From positions 372,001 through 436,000 of the forward strand of contig NZ_SCFN01000005.1 of NCBI RefSeq assembly GCF_004138285.1: DNA of 64,000 nt, read 5' to 3'. The notes under the pieces are model-generated. The model worked only from the letters and a program-made list of their open reading frames with translations. It had not been told where the DNA came from and made no database searches. This DNA is from Gottfriedia acidiceleris (GTDB lineage: Bacteria > Bacillota > Bacilli > Bacillales > Bacillaceae_G). Shown one piece after another: positions 17,935-26,771 of this stretch. Numbering within the stretch: the first letter of the stretch is position 1; the number at the start of each line of letters is the position of its first letter. The position numbers and the translations under genes were made by a program.

Positions 17935-19431
17935 ATGAAGCAGGCTCTTATTAAAGTAACTTTAACAGCTTTACTATTATTAGTTTTACCGTTTAAAACC
18001 TTTGCTGCAAGCCCTGAAGAGGATTTAACACATGCAAATTCGTTTGTGCAAAGTGCAATCCAATCTGCACAAAAAGGAGATTTTAAATCTGCTGAGCAGG
18101 AATATAAAAAATTCAACGACGAGTGGCTTGATAAAGAGGATGGAATAAAAAATAAATCGATTGATGCGTATGGCAAAATCGAGGAAGCTATGGGAATGGT
18201 TCAGTATAACTTAGCACAAAAAACAGTGAATCAAAATGCACTCGTTACTGCACTTAAAGAATTAGAAGAGGTAAATGAAAAGTTTATTTCCCATCAGTTC
18301 GCTAGTTCAAAATTAGATTCAAAAAGTACTGGTAGTGTTGAAGATTTAATCGAAATATTAAACAAGGCATTAGCAGATTTAAAAGATAATAATGTATCAG
18401 GAGCAACTTCAGAAATTAATCAATTTAGAAAATCTTGGATTAATATTGAAGGTGTTGTATTAACACAATCTCAAACAGTTTATACTGACGCTGAAAGAGA
18501 TATGGTTACATCCTATGCGATGCTTACTGCTAAAACGCCAGATGTGAAAGCGGCTACAAAAACAATTACAGATATGCGAGATTATCTATTACCTTTAGCC
18601 TCTAAAACTAGCTATACAATGATTGATGCGATAACTATTTTACTTAGAGAAGGTTTAGAAGCATTACTAGTAGTGGTTGCATTACTAGGTTTTATTAAAA
18701 AGTCTGGTCAAGAAAAGAAAAGTAAGTGGATCTGGTTTGGTGTTGGTGCTGGGTTAGGTGTCAGTATCATACTTGGGGTCATCGTTAACCTTTTATTCTC
18801 CGCAGGTGCTTTTGGAAGTAACAACTTCTTAATCGCAGGTTGGACTGGAGTATTTGCTGCTGTCATGCTTTTATATATGAGTTATTGGTTACATAGCAAA
18901 TCTAATACAAAGCAATGGCAAGAATATATTAAAACTAAGAGTGATAAAGCATTAAATACTGGTAGCTTATTATCTTTATCAATTCTTGCGTTTTTAGCAG
19001 TATTCCGTGAGGGGACTGAAACTGTATTATTCTTTATTGGAATGGCGTCATCAATTAAACTGTCGTCATTATTAGTAGGAATTGGGTTAGGATTCGCAAT
19101 TTTAGCAATACTAAGCTTCTTAATTTTAAAGGTTGGCCTAAAAATTCCAATGAGACCGTTTTTCCTTGTCTCAAGTATATTAATGTTCTATTTATGCTTT
19201 AAATTTGCCGGTATGGGTATTCATGGTTTACAACTTTCTGGATTACTTCCAGCGACCCAGGCTCCTATTCCTACAATTGATTTCTTTGCGATTTATTCAA
19301 CTTGGGAGAGCTTTGTACCACAGATGATTTTGTTGCTAATAGCTTGTATTACTGTTATTTATAATAGATTCTCAAATAAAAACAATAAAAAAAGTAGTGA
19401 AAATTCGGGGGGAACGAAAAATGTTATCTAA
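17935..19431 (+). CDS. efeU: FTR1-family iron permease (EfeU/YwbL type) with long extracytoplasmic domain
   Basis: A 498-residue protein. A signal peptide (about 1-25) precedes an extracytoplasmic helical domain of about 200 residues, then seven or so membrane helices. The two REXXE iron-transfer motifs typical of FTR1 are present as REGLE (238-242) and REGTE (358-362). FTR1 proteins import ferric or ferrous iron through oxidation-coupled transport, usually with EfeO and EfeB; neither is found here. A Fur box overlaps its promoter. The N-terminal domain resembles the small lipoprotein encoded next. Confidence 0.9.
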   Translation: MKQALIKVTLTALLLLVLPFKTFAASPEEDLTHANSFVQSAIQSAQKGDFKSAEQEYKKFNDEWLDKEDGIKNKSIDAYGKIEEAMGMVQYNLAQKTVNQNALVTALKELEEVNEKFISHQFASSKLDSKSTGSVEDLIEILNKALADLKDNNVSGATSEINQFRKSWINIEGVVLTQSQTVYTDAERDMVTSYAMLTAKTPDVKAATKTITDMRDYLLPLASKTSYTMIDAITILLREGLEALLVVVALLGFIKKSGQEKKSKWIWFGVGAGLGVSIILGVIVNLLFSAGAFGSNNFLIAGWTGVFAAVMLLYMSYWLHSKSNTKQWQEYIKTKSDKALNTGSLLSLSILAFLAVFREGTETVLFFIGMASSIKLSSLLVGIGLGFAILAILSFLILKVGLKIPMRPFFLVSSILMFYLCFKFAGMGIHGLQLSGLLPATQAPIPTIDFFAIYSTWESFVPQMILLLIACITVIYNRFSNKNNKKSSENSGGTKNVI

Positions 19432-19795
19432 TAAAAAACTAGTCGCAACAATGGCTCTAGGACTATCTTTAACTTTATCTGCATGTGGAACGAAAACAGA
19501 CGATGCAATTAAAACTGGATCAGATGATATGATCAAAACGATTTCAGAATTAAAAACACAAATTTCGAATAATGATGAAGCAAAGGCAAAAGATAGCGGA
19601 GAAGCCCTTGAAAAATCATGGGAAAAATTCGAAGACTCAGTAAAAGATAAAGACAAAGCACTTTATGAAAAAGTTGAAACGCCACTTCATATTATTGAAG
19701 CAGGAGTAAAGGTATCTCCATTGAATGCAGATACACTTAACCAAGCTGGTGACGAATTAGAAGGCGTATTAAAAGAAGTTAAAGACTTAAAATAA
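19421..19795 (+). CDS. Small lipoprotein, possible partner of the FTR1 permease
   Basis: A 124-residue lipoprotein: a signal peptide ends in the lipobox LSAC with Cys22, followed by a soluble helical domain. ATG 19421 is placed after GGGGGAA and the gene overlaps the permease by 11 bases. The pattern A..E.....W..FE..VK..D...Y..VE...H.IEAGVK resembles the helical region at residues 45-115 of the preceding permease, suggesting shared origin or direct contact. It may stand in for the missing EfeO, but that is inference. Confidence 0.75.
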   Translation: MLSNKKLVATMALGLSLTLSACGTKTDDAIKTGSDDMIKTISELKTQISNNDEAKAKDSGEALEKSWEKFEDSVKDKDKALYEKVETPLHIIEAGVKVSPLNADTLNQAGDELEGVLKEVKDLK

Positions 19796-19806
19796 TAAAT
19801 TAAAAG

Positions 19807-19829
19807 CCTCTCAACTATATGTTGAGAGG
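19807..19829 (+). terminator. Hairpin after the iron-permease operon
   Basis: CCTCTCAAC (19807-19815) pairs perfectly with GTTGAGAGG (19821-19829). Few U residues follow. Confidence 0.7.
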
Positions 19830-19919
19830 TTATTCTTAATAAATCCAATCTAAATACTTGAATATATTAGTGGGATTAATTAAGATGATAAAGTAATCAA
19901 CTTAAATAATTGAATAGTA

Positions 19920-20087
19920 CTAGGGGTGCCGTAAATGGTCGGCTGAGATTAAGACACAAAGGTCTTTGACCCTTTAACCTGATCTGGATAATGCCAGCGT
20001 AGGAAAGTGAACGGTAGAATACATGTTTTGTATTCATAACATTGATTTGTTCGAGCACAAGTCCTTATGGGATTTGTGCTTTTTTTA
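19920..20087 (+). ncRNA. TPP riboswitch (thi-box) with terminator
   Basis: The aptamer shows the conserved GGGGTGCC, GGCTGAGATTAAGA, ACCCTTTAACCTGATCTGG and TAATGCCAGCGTAGGAA elements. An intrinsic terminator with arms 20054-20064 and 20070-20080 and seven U residues follows. Thiamine pyrophosphate binding would terminate transcription before thiD. Confidence 0.96.
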
Positions 20088-20156
20088 TTTAAAATCAAGT
20101 TTCATCTTCTATCTGTAAGATCAAAGAGTTCTATTCATGAAATAGGGGGAAGAAAA

Positions 20157-20963
20157 TTGAAGAAAGTATTAACGATAGCAGGCTCTGATTCAAGCGGTGG
20201 TGCGGGTATTCAAGCGGATTTAAAGACGTTTTCAGCTCATGGAGTTTTTGGAATGAGTGTAATTACAGCAGTAACTGCTCAAAATACGCAAGGAGTTTTT
20301 GCTGTTCAAGATATAACACCAGATATTATTGCTAGTCAATTAGATGCAATTTTTACTGATATTGAAGTAGATGCCGTAAAAATTGGAATGGTATCTCAAA
20401 TAGAGACGATTAAAGTAATTGCAGAGAAACTAAAGCAATATAAACCAAAGCAAATCGTAGTTGATCCAGTCATGGTTTCAAAAAGCGGATTTGACTTATT
20501 AAGTCCAGATGCAAAGGAAGCTTTAATTCAAGAATTGATTCCTCTGGCAACTGTTATTACGCCAAATCTTCCTGAAGCAGGAGTTATTACTGGAAGAAAA
20601 ATTACAACTATTGAAGAAATGAAAGAAGCTGCTATTCAAATTCACTCATTAGGTGCTAAGAACGTCCTTGTAAAGGGTGGTCATCTAGAAGGTGAAGCTA
20701 CCGATATTTGTTTTAATGGTGAGGAGTTTACAAGCTTTAATAGCGTTAGAATTAATACAATTAATACCCACGGTACAGGTTGTACTTTATCTTCAGCCAT
20801 TACATCTAATTTAGCAAATGAACTTGAATTAAATGAGGCAATTAGAGAGGCGAAAAACTATATAACATTAGCAATCAAACATTCCTTTTCAATCGGAAAA
20901 GGGGTAGGTCCTGTACATCATTTCTACTCATTGTATGAAAAGGCAGGAGTTCAACATGTCTAA
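20157..20963 (+). CDS. thiD: Hydroxymethylpyrimidine/phosphomethylpyrimidine kinase
   Basis: It phosphorylates HMP and HMP-phosphate to HMP-pyrophosphate. The start is TTG 20157, seven bases after AGGGGGA; upstream in-frame codons run through the riboswitch terminator and are not credible. The 268-residue protein has the ribokinase-fold ends VLTIAGSDSSGGAGIQADLKTF and NTHGTGCTLSSAI, the latter holding the anion hole and catalytic base. PxxG-type TPNLPEA lies between. It overlaps cytX by eight bases. Confidence 0.95.
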   Translation: MKKVLTIAGSDSSGGAGIQADLKTFSAHGVFGMSVITAVTAQNTQGVFAVQDITPDIIASQLDAIFTDIEVDAVKIGMVSQIETIKVIAEKLKQYKPKQIVVDPVMVSKSGFDLLSPDAKEALIQELIPLATVITPNLPEAGVITGRKITTIEEMKEAAIQIHSLGAKNVLVKGGHLEGEATDICFNGEEFTSFNSVRINTINTHGTGCTLSSAITSNLANELELNEAIREAKNYITLAIKHSFSIGKGVGPVHHFYSLYEKAGVQHV

Positions 20964-22194
20964 TCAAAATGCAAAAATGACGAAGTGGAACTTTACAACA
21001 CTTTGGTTTGGTGCGGCAGTTTCAGTAGCAGAAATTATGACTGGTGCCCTAGTAGCACCGCTAGGTTTTACGAAAGGTTTGACGGCCATTTTAGTAGGGC
21101 ATTTACTTGGAACACTATTGCTTATTTTAGGTGGAGTCATTGGTTCTCAGCAAAAATTGTCAGCCATGGAATCTACAAAAATTTCATTTGGTAGCTATGG
21201 AAGCTATTTGTTTTCGATTTTAAATGTTCTACAGTTACTAGGCTGGACAGCAATTATGATTTTAACAGGAGCTCGCTCAATCAATTTAGTTACAATAAAA
21301 GATTATCAATTTGATCACCTATGGGTTTGGTGTTTAGTAATTGGAGTATTAATAGCAATCTGGTTGTACTTTGGACAAAATGCTTCAAAAAAACTTAATA
21401 GTTTAGCTGTTTGTTTATTATTTGTTCTAACAATTGTACTGTGTTTTGTTATTTTTAAAAGTGATAAAATCTTAACTCAACCAAGCACTGCTGGATTATC
21501 TTTTGGTGAAGCAGTTGAATTATCGGTAATTATGCCACTATCGTGGATTCCATTAATTAGTGATTATACTCGATTCGCGAAGACAACAAGGGATGGTGCA
21601 ATTGGTAGTTTTATAGGTTATATGTTTGGTAGCTCTTGGATGTATATTATAGGACTAGGCGCAGCATTAGCATTTAATGAAGTAGACCCGGTTGCTGTTT
21701 TAATGAGTGCAAATCTAGGGTTATTTGCAGTTGGTATCGTCGTTTTAGCGACTGTTACAACGACTTTCATGGATGCTTACTCTGCCGGAATATCAGTTAC
21801 AACTATCTTTCCAAAGCTAAATGGAAAACATATAGCCCTTATCGTTACAGTTGTTGGAACATTATTGGCCGTTATTTTCCCTATAGAGAAGTATGAAGGA
21901 TTTTTATATACAATTGGTTCTTTTTTTGCACCGTTATATGCAATTTTATTAACGGACTATTTTATTCTAAAAAGAACAAGTATAAGTAAATCGTTAAAGA
22001 TTGATTGGATCGCGATTATTACATGGATTTTAGGAGTTTTTATTTATCGCAAGTTTGTTCAATTAGACTTCTTCCTTGGGGCTACTGTTCCAAGTATGAT
22101 TTTAATTTGTGTCGTTTATATAGTTGTTCAGTTTGTTATTAATAAGCTTGTTCCAAAGCAAATAGGGGGAGAAAAAAATGTTAACTATGAATGA
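20956..22194 (+). CDS. cytX: Hydroxymethylpyrimidine permease of the NCS1 family
   Basis: A 412-residue protein with about 12 membrane segments of the cytosine/purine permease family. Its start MSNQNAKMTKWNFTTLWFGAA is typical of CytX, which imports the thiamine precursor HMP. The TPP riboswitch and the flanking thiD and thiM support that substrate. ATG 20956 follows AGGAG (20942-20946) and overlaps the end of thiD. The 3' end overlaps thiM by 17 bases. Confidence 0.88.
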   Translation: MSNQNAKMTKWNFTTLWFGAAVSVAEIMTGALVAPLGFTKGLTAILVGHLLGTLLLILGGVIGSQQKLSAMESTKISFGSYGSYLFSILNVLQLLGWTAIMILTGARSINLVTIKDYQFDHLWVWCLVIGVLIAIWLYFGQNASKKLNSLAVCLLFVLTIVLCFVIFKSDKILTQPSTAGLSFGEAVELSVIMPLSWIPLISDYTRFAKTTRDGAIGSFIGYMFGSSWMYIIGLGAALAFNEVDPVAVLMSANLGLFAVGIVVLATVTTTFMDAYSAGISVTTIFPKLNGKHIALIVTVVGTLLAVIFPIEKYEGFLYTIGSFFAPLYAILLTDYFILKRTSISKSLKIDWIAIITWILGVFIYRKFVQLDFFLGATVPSMILICVVYIVVQFVINKLVPKQIGGEKNVNYE

Positions 22195-22990
22195 AATGAG
22201 TCAAATTCTTGAAAGCGTGAAAGAGAAAAAGCCTTTAGTTCATCATATTACAAATTATGTAACTGTAAATGACTGTGCAAATATGGTGTTAGCTCTAGGT
22301 GGATCACCAGTTATGGCAGATGATTTAGCCGAAGTAGAAGAAATGGTATCTTTTGCTTCAGCTCTTGTTATTAATATTGGAACATTAAATGAAAGAACAA
22401 TTCAATCAATGATTAAAGCTGGTAAAAAGGCTAATCAATTAGGCGTACCAGTTATATTAGATCCTGTTGGTGTAGGAGCAACAACTCTACGTACAGACAC
22501 GGCTGCTAAATTATTGAAAGAAGTACGTTTTGCAGTAGTTCGTGGAAATATGTCAGAAATTAAAATGATTGCAGGCTTAAATGTTCAAATTAAAGGTGTT
22601 GATTCTGTAGCTGATGAAGAAGACGGTGTTGAAATTGCGAAATCTCTTTCAGCAAAATTAGGCTCAGTAGTTGCAATTACAGGTGCGGTAGATATTATTG
22701 CTGAACAAGATCGAGTATGTACCATTTCAAATGGAGATAAAATGCTAGCTGATGTAACTGGAACTGGATGTATGAGTACATCATTAATTGGAACTTATGC
22801 TGGTGCAACGAATGATTATTTTCTTGCAACTGTTTCAGGTATTACTACAATGGGGCTATGTGGAGAGCTTGCTAAGGCTCGCCTAACTGAAGGACAAGGA
22901 ATTGGCACGTTTAAAGTAAACTTATTTGATGAGGTATCTAAAGCTTCTGTTGATACACTTCTAACAGGAGGAAAAATCGAATGGCTATAA
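22178..22990 (+). CDS. thiM: Hydroxyethylthiazole kinase
   Basis: It phosphorylates the salvaged thiazole moiety of thiamine. The 270-residue ribokinase-like protein has HHITNYVTVNDCANMVLALGGSPVMADD near the N-terminus, LDPVGVGAT in the middle and DVTGTGCMSTSLIG at the active site. ATG 22178 follows AGGGGGA inside the end of cytX. It overlaps thiE by 10 bases. Confidence 0.96.
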   Translation: MLTMNEMSQILESVKEKKPLVHHITNYVTVNDCANMVLALGGSPVMADDLAEVEEMVSFASALVINIGTLNERTIQSMIKAGKKANQLGVPVILDPVGVGATTLRTDTAAKLLKEVRFAVVRGNMSEIKMIAGLNVQIKGVDSVADEEDGVEIAKSLSAKLGSVVAITGAVDIIAEQDRVCTISNGDKMLADVTGTGCMSTSLIGTYAGATNDYFLATVSGITTMGLCGELAKARLTEGQGIGTFKVNLFDEVSKASVDTLLTGGKIEWL

Positions 22991-23616
22991 CAAAAAGTAA
23001 AATAGATTATAAGCTTTATTTAGTAACGGATCGAGATGTATTAGGATCAAGAGACTTAGTTCAATCTGTTGAGGAAGCAATTAAAGGTGGAACAACAATC
23101 GTACAAATAAGAGAAAAGAATTGTAGTAGTCTAGACTTTTACAAAATTGCTATGCAAGTAAAAGAAGTAACTTCAAAATATAATGTTCCATTGATTATTA
23201 ATGATCGTTTAGATATCGCTTTGGCAATTAAAGCGGATGGCTTACACATCGGACAAGAAGATTTACCTTTAATTGTAGCTAGAAAGATTGTTGGAGAAGA
23301 TATGATCATTGGCGTTTCTGCAACAACATTAGAACAAGCAATGCTTGCGCAAGAACAAGGCGCGGATTATGTTGGAATTGGCTCGGTATACCCAACAAGT
23401 ACAAAACTGGATGCGAAGTATTTAACGCTAGACGAATTACGAAACATACGTGAAGCAATAAAAATACCAATCGTAGGAATCGGTGGTATTAATGAAGAAA
23501 ATGTTTCAGAATTAATGGAAACAAATATTGATGGTGTTGCGATTGTTTCTGCGATATTAGGGAAAGAAGATATTAAATCGGCTGCTGAACATTTGAGTAT
23601 GTTAGTTAATAAATAA
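22981..23616 (+). CDS. thiE: Thiamine-phosphate synthase
   Basis: It joins HMP-pyrophosphate and thiazole phosphate to form thiamine phosphate. The 211-residue barrel has DYKLYLVTD, TIVQIREKN, LIINDRLDIALAI, ADGLHIGQED and GADYVGIGSVYPTSTK, all ThiE hallmarks. With thiD, cytX and thiM it makes a salvage-oriented unit: no thiC, thiG or thiO is present. The stop codon lies in a short (AATAAAT)4 run. Confidence 0.95.
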   Translation: MAITKSKIDYKLYLVTDRDVLGSRDLVQSVEEAIKGGTTIVQIREKNCSSLDFYKIAMQVKEVTSKYNVPLIINDRLDIALAIKADGLHIGQEDLPLIVARKIVGEDMIIGVSATTLEQAMLAQEQGADYVGIGSVYPTSTKLDAKYLTLDELRNIREAIKIPIVGIGGINEENVSELMETNIDGVAIVSAILGKEDIKSAAEHLSMLVNK

Positions 23617-23644
23617 TAAATAATAAATAATAAATAAGTATATG

Positions 23645-23688
23645 GGGCGTCTATTACATCGTTATTTGATGGATTGATGCCCTTTTTT
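23645..23688 (+). terminator. Intrinsic terminator after thiE
   Basis: GGGCGTC (23645-23651) pairs with GATGCCC (23676-23682), with one G-U pair, followed by six T residues. Bases 23690-24000 carry no gene. Confidence 0.7.
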
Positions 23689-23816
23689 GTATATCTAAAA
23701 GTTCAGTACGTTTTAAAGTACGCATTCAAACGAAGTAATAATCACTGTATTCTTAATTTTCCTTAGCTAATGTAAACAATCGTTTAGATCTAGTTCAGAC
23801 TAAATCTCCACCATCC

Positions 23817-23860
23817 TTCGACTTTTCCTAACCTTTCCTCTTTTGTCTCAATTTGTCGAA
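23817..23860. promoter_or_regulatory. Possible Spo0A-binding sites (0A boxes)
   Basis: TTTGTCGAAA with core TGTCGAA at 23854-23860 is an exact 0A box. TTCGACT at 23817-23823 is a one-mismatch box on the other strand. They lie about 170-210 bases before the leucine-degradation operon, whose B. subtilis counterpart is sporulation-controlled. Function is unproven. Confidence 0.45.
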
Positions 23861-24028
23861 AGTAGATTAAAGGAAAATGGTAGAAAATATCGAATATTAT
23901 CAATTGTAAGACTAAAATATTTATTTCTTATACACGAAATATGAGACTCCACTGCTATATGCTGCAGTTGGAGACATTCTTACGTTTATTAAAACGTACC
24001 TAAATATTAAAAGGAGAGTGACTAACAC

Positions 24029-25174
24029 ATGGATTTTTTATTATCTAAAGAACAGCAAATGATTCAAGAAATGGTACGAGATTTCGCAGCGAAGGAAATA
24101 GAGCCTTTTGCAGAGGAACTTGATCGTGATAGCAAATTCCCAATTGAAACGTTCAAAAAAATGGGTGAATTAGGTTTATTAGGAATTCCGTTCCCTGAAG
24201 AATACGGCGGTAGCGGTGGCGATACAATTAGTTATGCGTTAGCTGTAGAGGAAATAGGGCGTGCATGTGGAGGAACAGGTTTAAGTTTTGCTGCAACATG
24301 TTCATTAGGTGCTTCTCCAATTTACTATTTTGGTACTGAGGAACAAAAGCAAAAATACTTAGTTCCAATGGCGCAAGGAAAAACGCTTGGAGCTTTCGGT
24401 TTAACTGAGCCAAATGCAGGTTCTGATGCTGGTGGAACACAAACAAAAGCAGTTTTAGACGGTGATGAGTATGTGATTACTGGTGAAAAATGCTGGATTA
24501 CAAATGCTCAGTATTCTAACACAATTATCGTAACTGCTTATACTTCTATTGATGAAAAAGGAAAGAAAAATATTTGTGCGTTTATCGTACCAACTGATTC
24601 AGAAGGATTAACAATTACAGATCCGTATGACAAGATGGGTGTCCGTGCTTCTAATACGACACAAATTGTATTAGATGGAGTACGTGTTCCAAAAGAAAAT
24701 ATTCTTGGCAATCCTGATAAAGGTTTTGGCCAATTCTTATATACATTAGATGGTGGTAGAATTTCAATTGCAGCACTTGCTGTAGGGATTGCACAAAAGG
24801 CTTTTGATAAAGCATTAGTATATGCAAAAGAACGTAAACAATTTAAACAACCTTTATCTAGTTTCCAAGCTATTCAATTTAAATTAGCTGATATGGCTAT
24901 GGGAATTGAGTTAGCAAGAAATATGGTGCATAAAGCTGCGTGGTTAAAAGACAATGGAAAACCGTTTACGAAAGAAGCGGCATTCGCTAAGTTATACGCA
25001 TCTGAAATCGCTTCCAAAATTGCAAATGAATCATTACAAATTCATGGCGGATATGGCTACATGAAAGAGTATGGCATTGAACGTTTAGTACGTGATGCTA
25101 AGTTACTTGAAATTGGTGAAGGCACATCAGAAATTCAACGTATGGTAATTGCACGTCAATTAGGATGCCGATAA
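24029..25174 (+). CDS. Acyl-CoA dehydrogenase (isovaleryl-CoA dehydrogenase-like, YngJ type)
   Basis: A 381-residue FAD enzyme. FAD/substrate motifs AFGLTEPNAGSDAGG and CWITNAQYSNT, the helix IHGGYGYMKEYGIERLVRDAK and the catalytic Glu364 in EIGEGTSEIQR are clear. Its operon order (this gene, biotin carboxylase, biotin carrier, HMG-CoA lyase, enoyl-CoA hydratase, carboxyltransferase) matches the B. subtilis yng leucine-degradation operon, so isovaleryl-CoA to 3-methylcrotonyl-CoA is the likely reaction. A good AAGGAGAG precedes the ATG. Confidence 0.9.
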   Translation: MDFLLSKEQQMIQEMVRDFAAKEIEPFAEELDRDSKFPIETFKKMGELGLLGIPFPEEYGGSGGDTISYALAVEEIGRACGGTGLSFAATCSLGASPIYYFGTEEQKQKYLVPMAQGKTLGAFGLTEPNAGSDAGGTQTKAVLDGDEYVITGEKCWITNAQYSNTIIVTAYTSIDEKGKKNICAFIVPTDSEGLTITDPYDKMGVRASNTTQIVLDGVRVPKENILGNPDKGFGQFLYTLDGGRISIAALAVGIAQKAFDKALVYAKERKQFKQPLSSFQAIQFKLADMAMGIELARNMVHKAAWLKDNGKPFTKEAAFAKLYASEIASKIANESLQIHGGYGYMKEYGIERLVRDAKLLEIGEGTSEIQRMVIARQLGCR

Positions 25175-25185
25175 GGAGAGAGAAT

Positions 25186-26526
25186 ATGATCAAAATACTT
25201 ATTGCAAACCGCGGGGAAATCGCATGTAGAATTATCGAAACATGTAAAAAGCTTCGTTATCAAACTGTGGCAGTTTATTCAGATGCTGATAAAGAAAGTT
25301 TGCATGTTAAGTTAAGTGATGAAGCTTTTTCTTTAAAAGGGAATCATACAAAAGATACGTATTTAAACGCAGATTTAATTATAAAAATTGCAAAAGAAAA
25401 TAATGTAACAGCAATTCATCCAGGGTATGGCTTCTTATCAGAAAATAGTGATTTTGCTAGAAAATGTAAAGAAGCGGGCATTTTATTTGTTGGTCCTAAG
25501 CCAGAGCATTTAGAGATGATGGGCGAAAAAATTAGAGCTAGACAAATAATGGAGCAATTAAACATTCCATTAATTAAAGGAAATTCTCACCCAATTCAAT
25601 CAGTTGAAGAAGCGAGAGAAATAGCAGAACAAATTGGCTATCCTGTTATGTTAAAAGCTTCTAGTGGTGGCGGCGGAATTGGTATGAAGTTAATCGAAAA
25701 CGAAGCACAGCTAGAAAAAGAATTTTTAACAACACAAACGAGAGCTCTTCAATTTTTTGCGAATGATGATGTATTCATCGAAAAAGCAATTATTAAACCG
25801 AGACATATTGAAGCACAAATTGCTGCTGATTCTCATGGCAACGCTGTTTTCTTATTTGAAAGAGATTGTTCAATACAAAGAAGAAACCAAAAAGTTGTTG
25901 AGGAAGCACCATCACCATTCCTTTCTCCACAAGGTAGAAAGAAACTTGAAGAATATGCCCTTACGATTGCTAATCAAATGAAATATGTAAACGTGGGAAC
26001 AATTGAATTTTTAGTTGATGAAAAAGAAAATATTTATTTCTTAGAAATGAATACTAGATTACAAGTTGAGCACGGTGTAACGGAAGGAATTACAGGAATA
26101 GATCTAGTTGAATGGCAGTTCCGTATCACATTTGGTGAAACACTTCCAATTCGTCCAACTCATGTAGAAATGAATGGTCACTCTATCGAAGTAAGGGTAT
26201 ATGCGGAGGATCCTAAAACTTTCTTCCCATCGCCAGGAACAGTTCAACACTGTAACTTCCCAGAGGAGATGGGTGTACGTATTGATACGCATCTTTATGA
26301 TGGATGGGTTGTATCACCGTTTTATGATCCACTATTAGCGAAAGTGATTGTTACGGCTAATACAAGAAAAGAGGCAGTAATTCAACTGCACAATTATCTT
26401 AAAAAGGTAGAAATTGAAGGTATTAAAACAAATGTGCCGTTTTTGATTGATATTCTATCAACGAATGCATTCCAAGAAGGCGATTACACAACGAGCTTTA
26501 TTAGTGAATATCAAAAAGTGAAATGA
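25186..26526 (+). CDS. Biotin carboxylase subunit of an acyl-CoA carboxylase (YngH type)
   Basis: This ATP-grasp enzyme carboxylates the biotin on the adjacent carrier protein. It has 446 residues. The N-terminal IKILIANRGEIACRII, the glycine loop KASSGGGGIGMK, RDCSIQRRNQKVVEEAPSP and EMNTRLQVEHGVTE are all classical. There is no fused biotin domain; that is the separate gene at 26538. ATG 25186 follows AAGGAGAGAG. Its context suggests methylcrotonyl-CoA carboxylase rather than acetyl-CoA carboxylase. Confidence 0.93.
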   Translation: MIKILIANRGEIACRIIETCKKLRYQTVAVYSDADKESLHVKLSDEAFSLKGNHTKDTYLNADLIIKIAKENNVTAIHPGYGFLSENSDFARKCKEAGILFVGPKPEHLEMMGEKIRARQIMEQLNIPLIKGNSHPIQSVEEAREIAEQIGYPVMLKASSGGGGIGMKLIENEAQLEKEFLTTQTRALQFFANDDVFIEKAIIKPRHIEAQIAADSHGNAVFLFERDCSIQRRNQKVVEEAPSPFLSPQGRKKLEEYALTIANQMKYVNVGTIEFLVDEKENIYFLEMNTRLQVEHGVTEGITGIDLVEWQFRITFGETLPIRPTHVEMNGHSIEVRVYAEDPKTFFPSPGTVQHCNFPEEMGVRIDTHLYDGWVVSPFYDPLLAKVIVTANTRKEAVIQLHNYLKKVEIEGIKTNVPFLIDILSTNAFQEGDYTTSFISEYQKVK

Positions 26527-26537
26527 GGTAATTAGAT

Positions 26538-26759
26538 ATGGAAAACTTAACTGCAATGATGGCTGGAAGCGTATGGAAATGTCTTGTATCTGTAGGGGAC
26601 GAAATTAGTAGTGATCAAGATTATGTAATCTTAGAATCTATGAAAATGGAAATTCCGCATGCTGCTCCTTATAAATGTAAAGTCGTAAATGTGTTTGTTA
26701 ACGAAGGCGATTTTGTAAACGAGGGCGACTCTTTAATTCAAGTTGAAAAACTAGGTTAG
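26538..26759 (+). CDS. Biotin carboxyl carrier protein (small, YngHB type)
   Basis: A 73-residue stand-alone biotinyl domain. The biotinylated residue is Lys36 in ESMKM, flanked by the usual hydrophobic beta strands and the GDFVNEGDSLIQVE end. It lies between the biotin carboxylase and HMG-CoA lyase genes, as in the yng operon. It depends on biotin supply, which links it to the BirA-regulated bioY at 36851. Confidence 0.93.
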   Translation: MENLTAMMAGSVWKCLVSVGDEISSDQDYVILESMKMEIPHAAPYKCKVVNVFVNEGDFVNEGDSLIQVEKLG

Positions 26760-26771
26760 GAGTTATTAGTG

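Noticed and set aside
23608-23637. (AATAAAT)4 run at the thiE stop codon
   Set aside because: It is a short AT-rich microsatellite. It may vary in length, but nothing suggests function.
23860-24000. Sigma-E-like promoter before the leucine-degradation operon
   Set aside because: ATATT and TATACA-like strings occur, but no pair has acceptable spacing, so I could not support a specific promoter.
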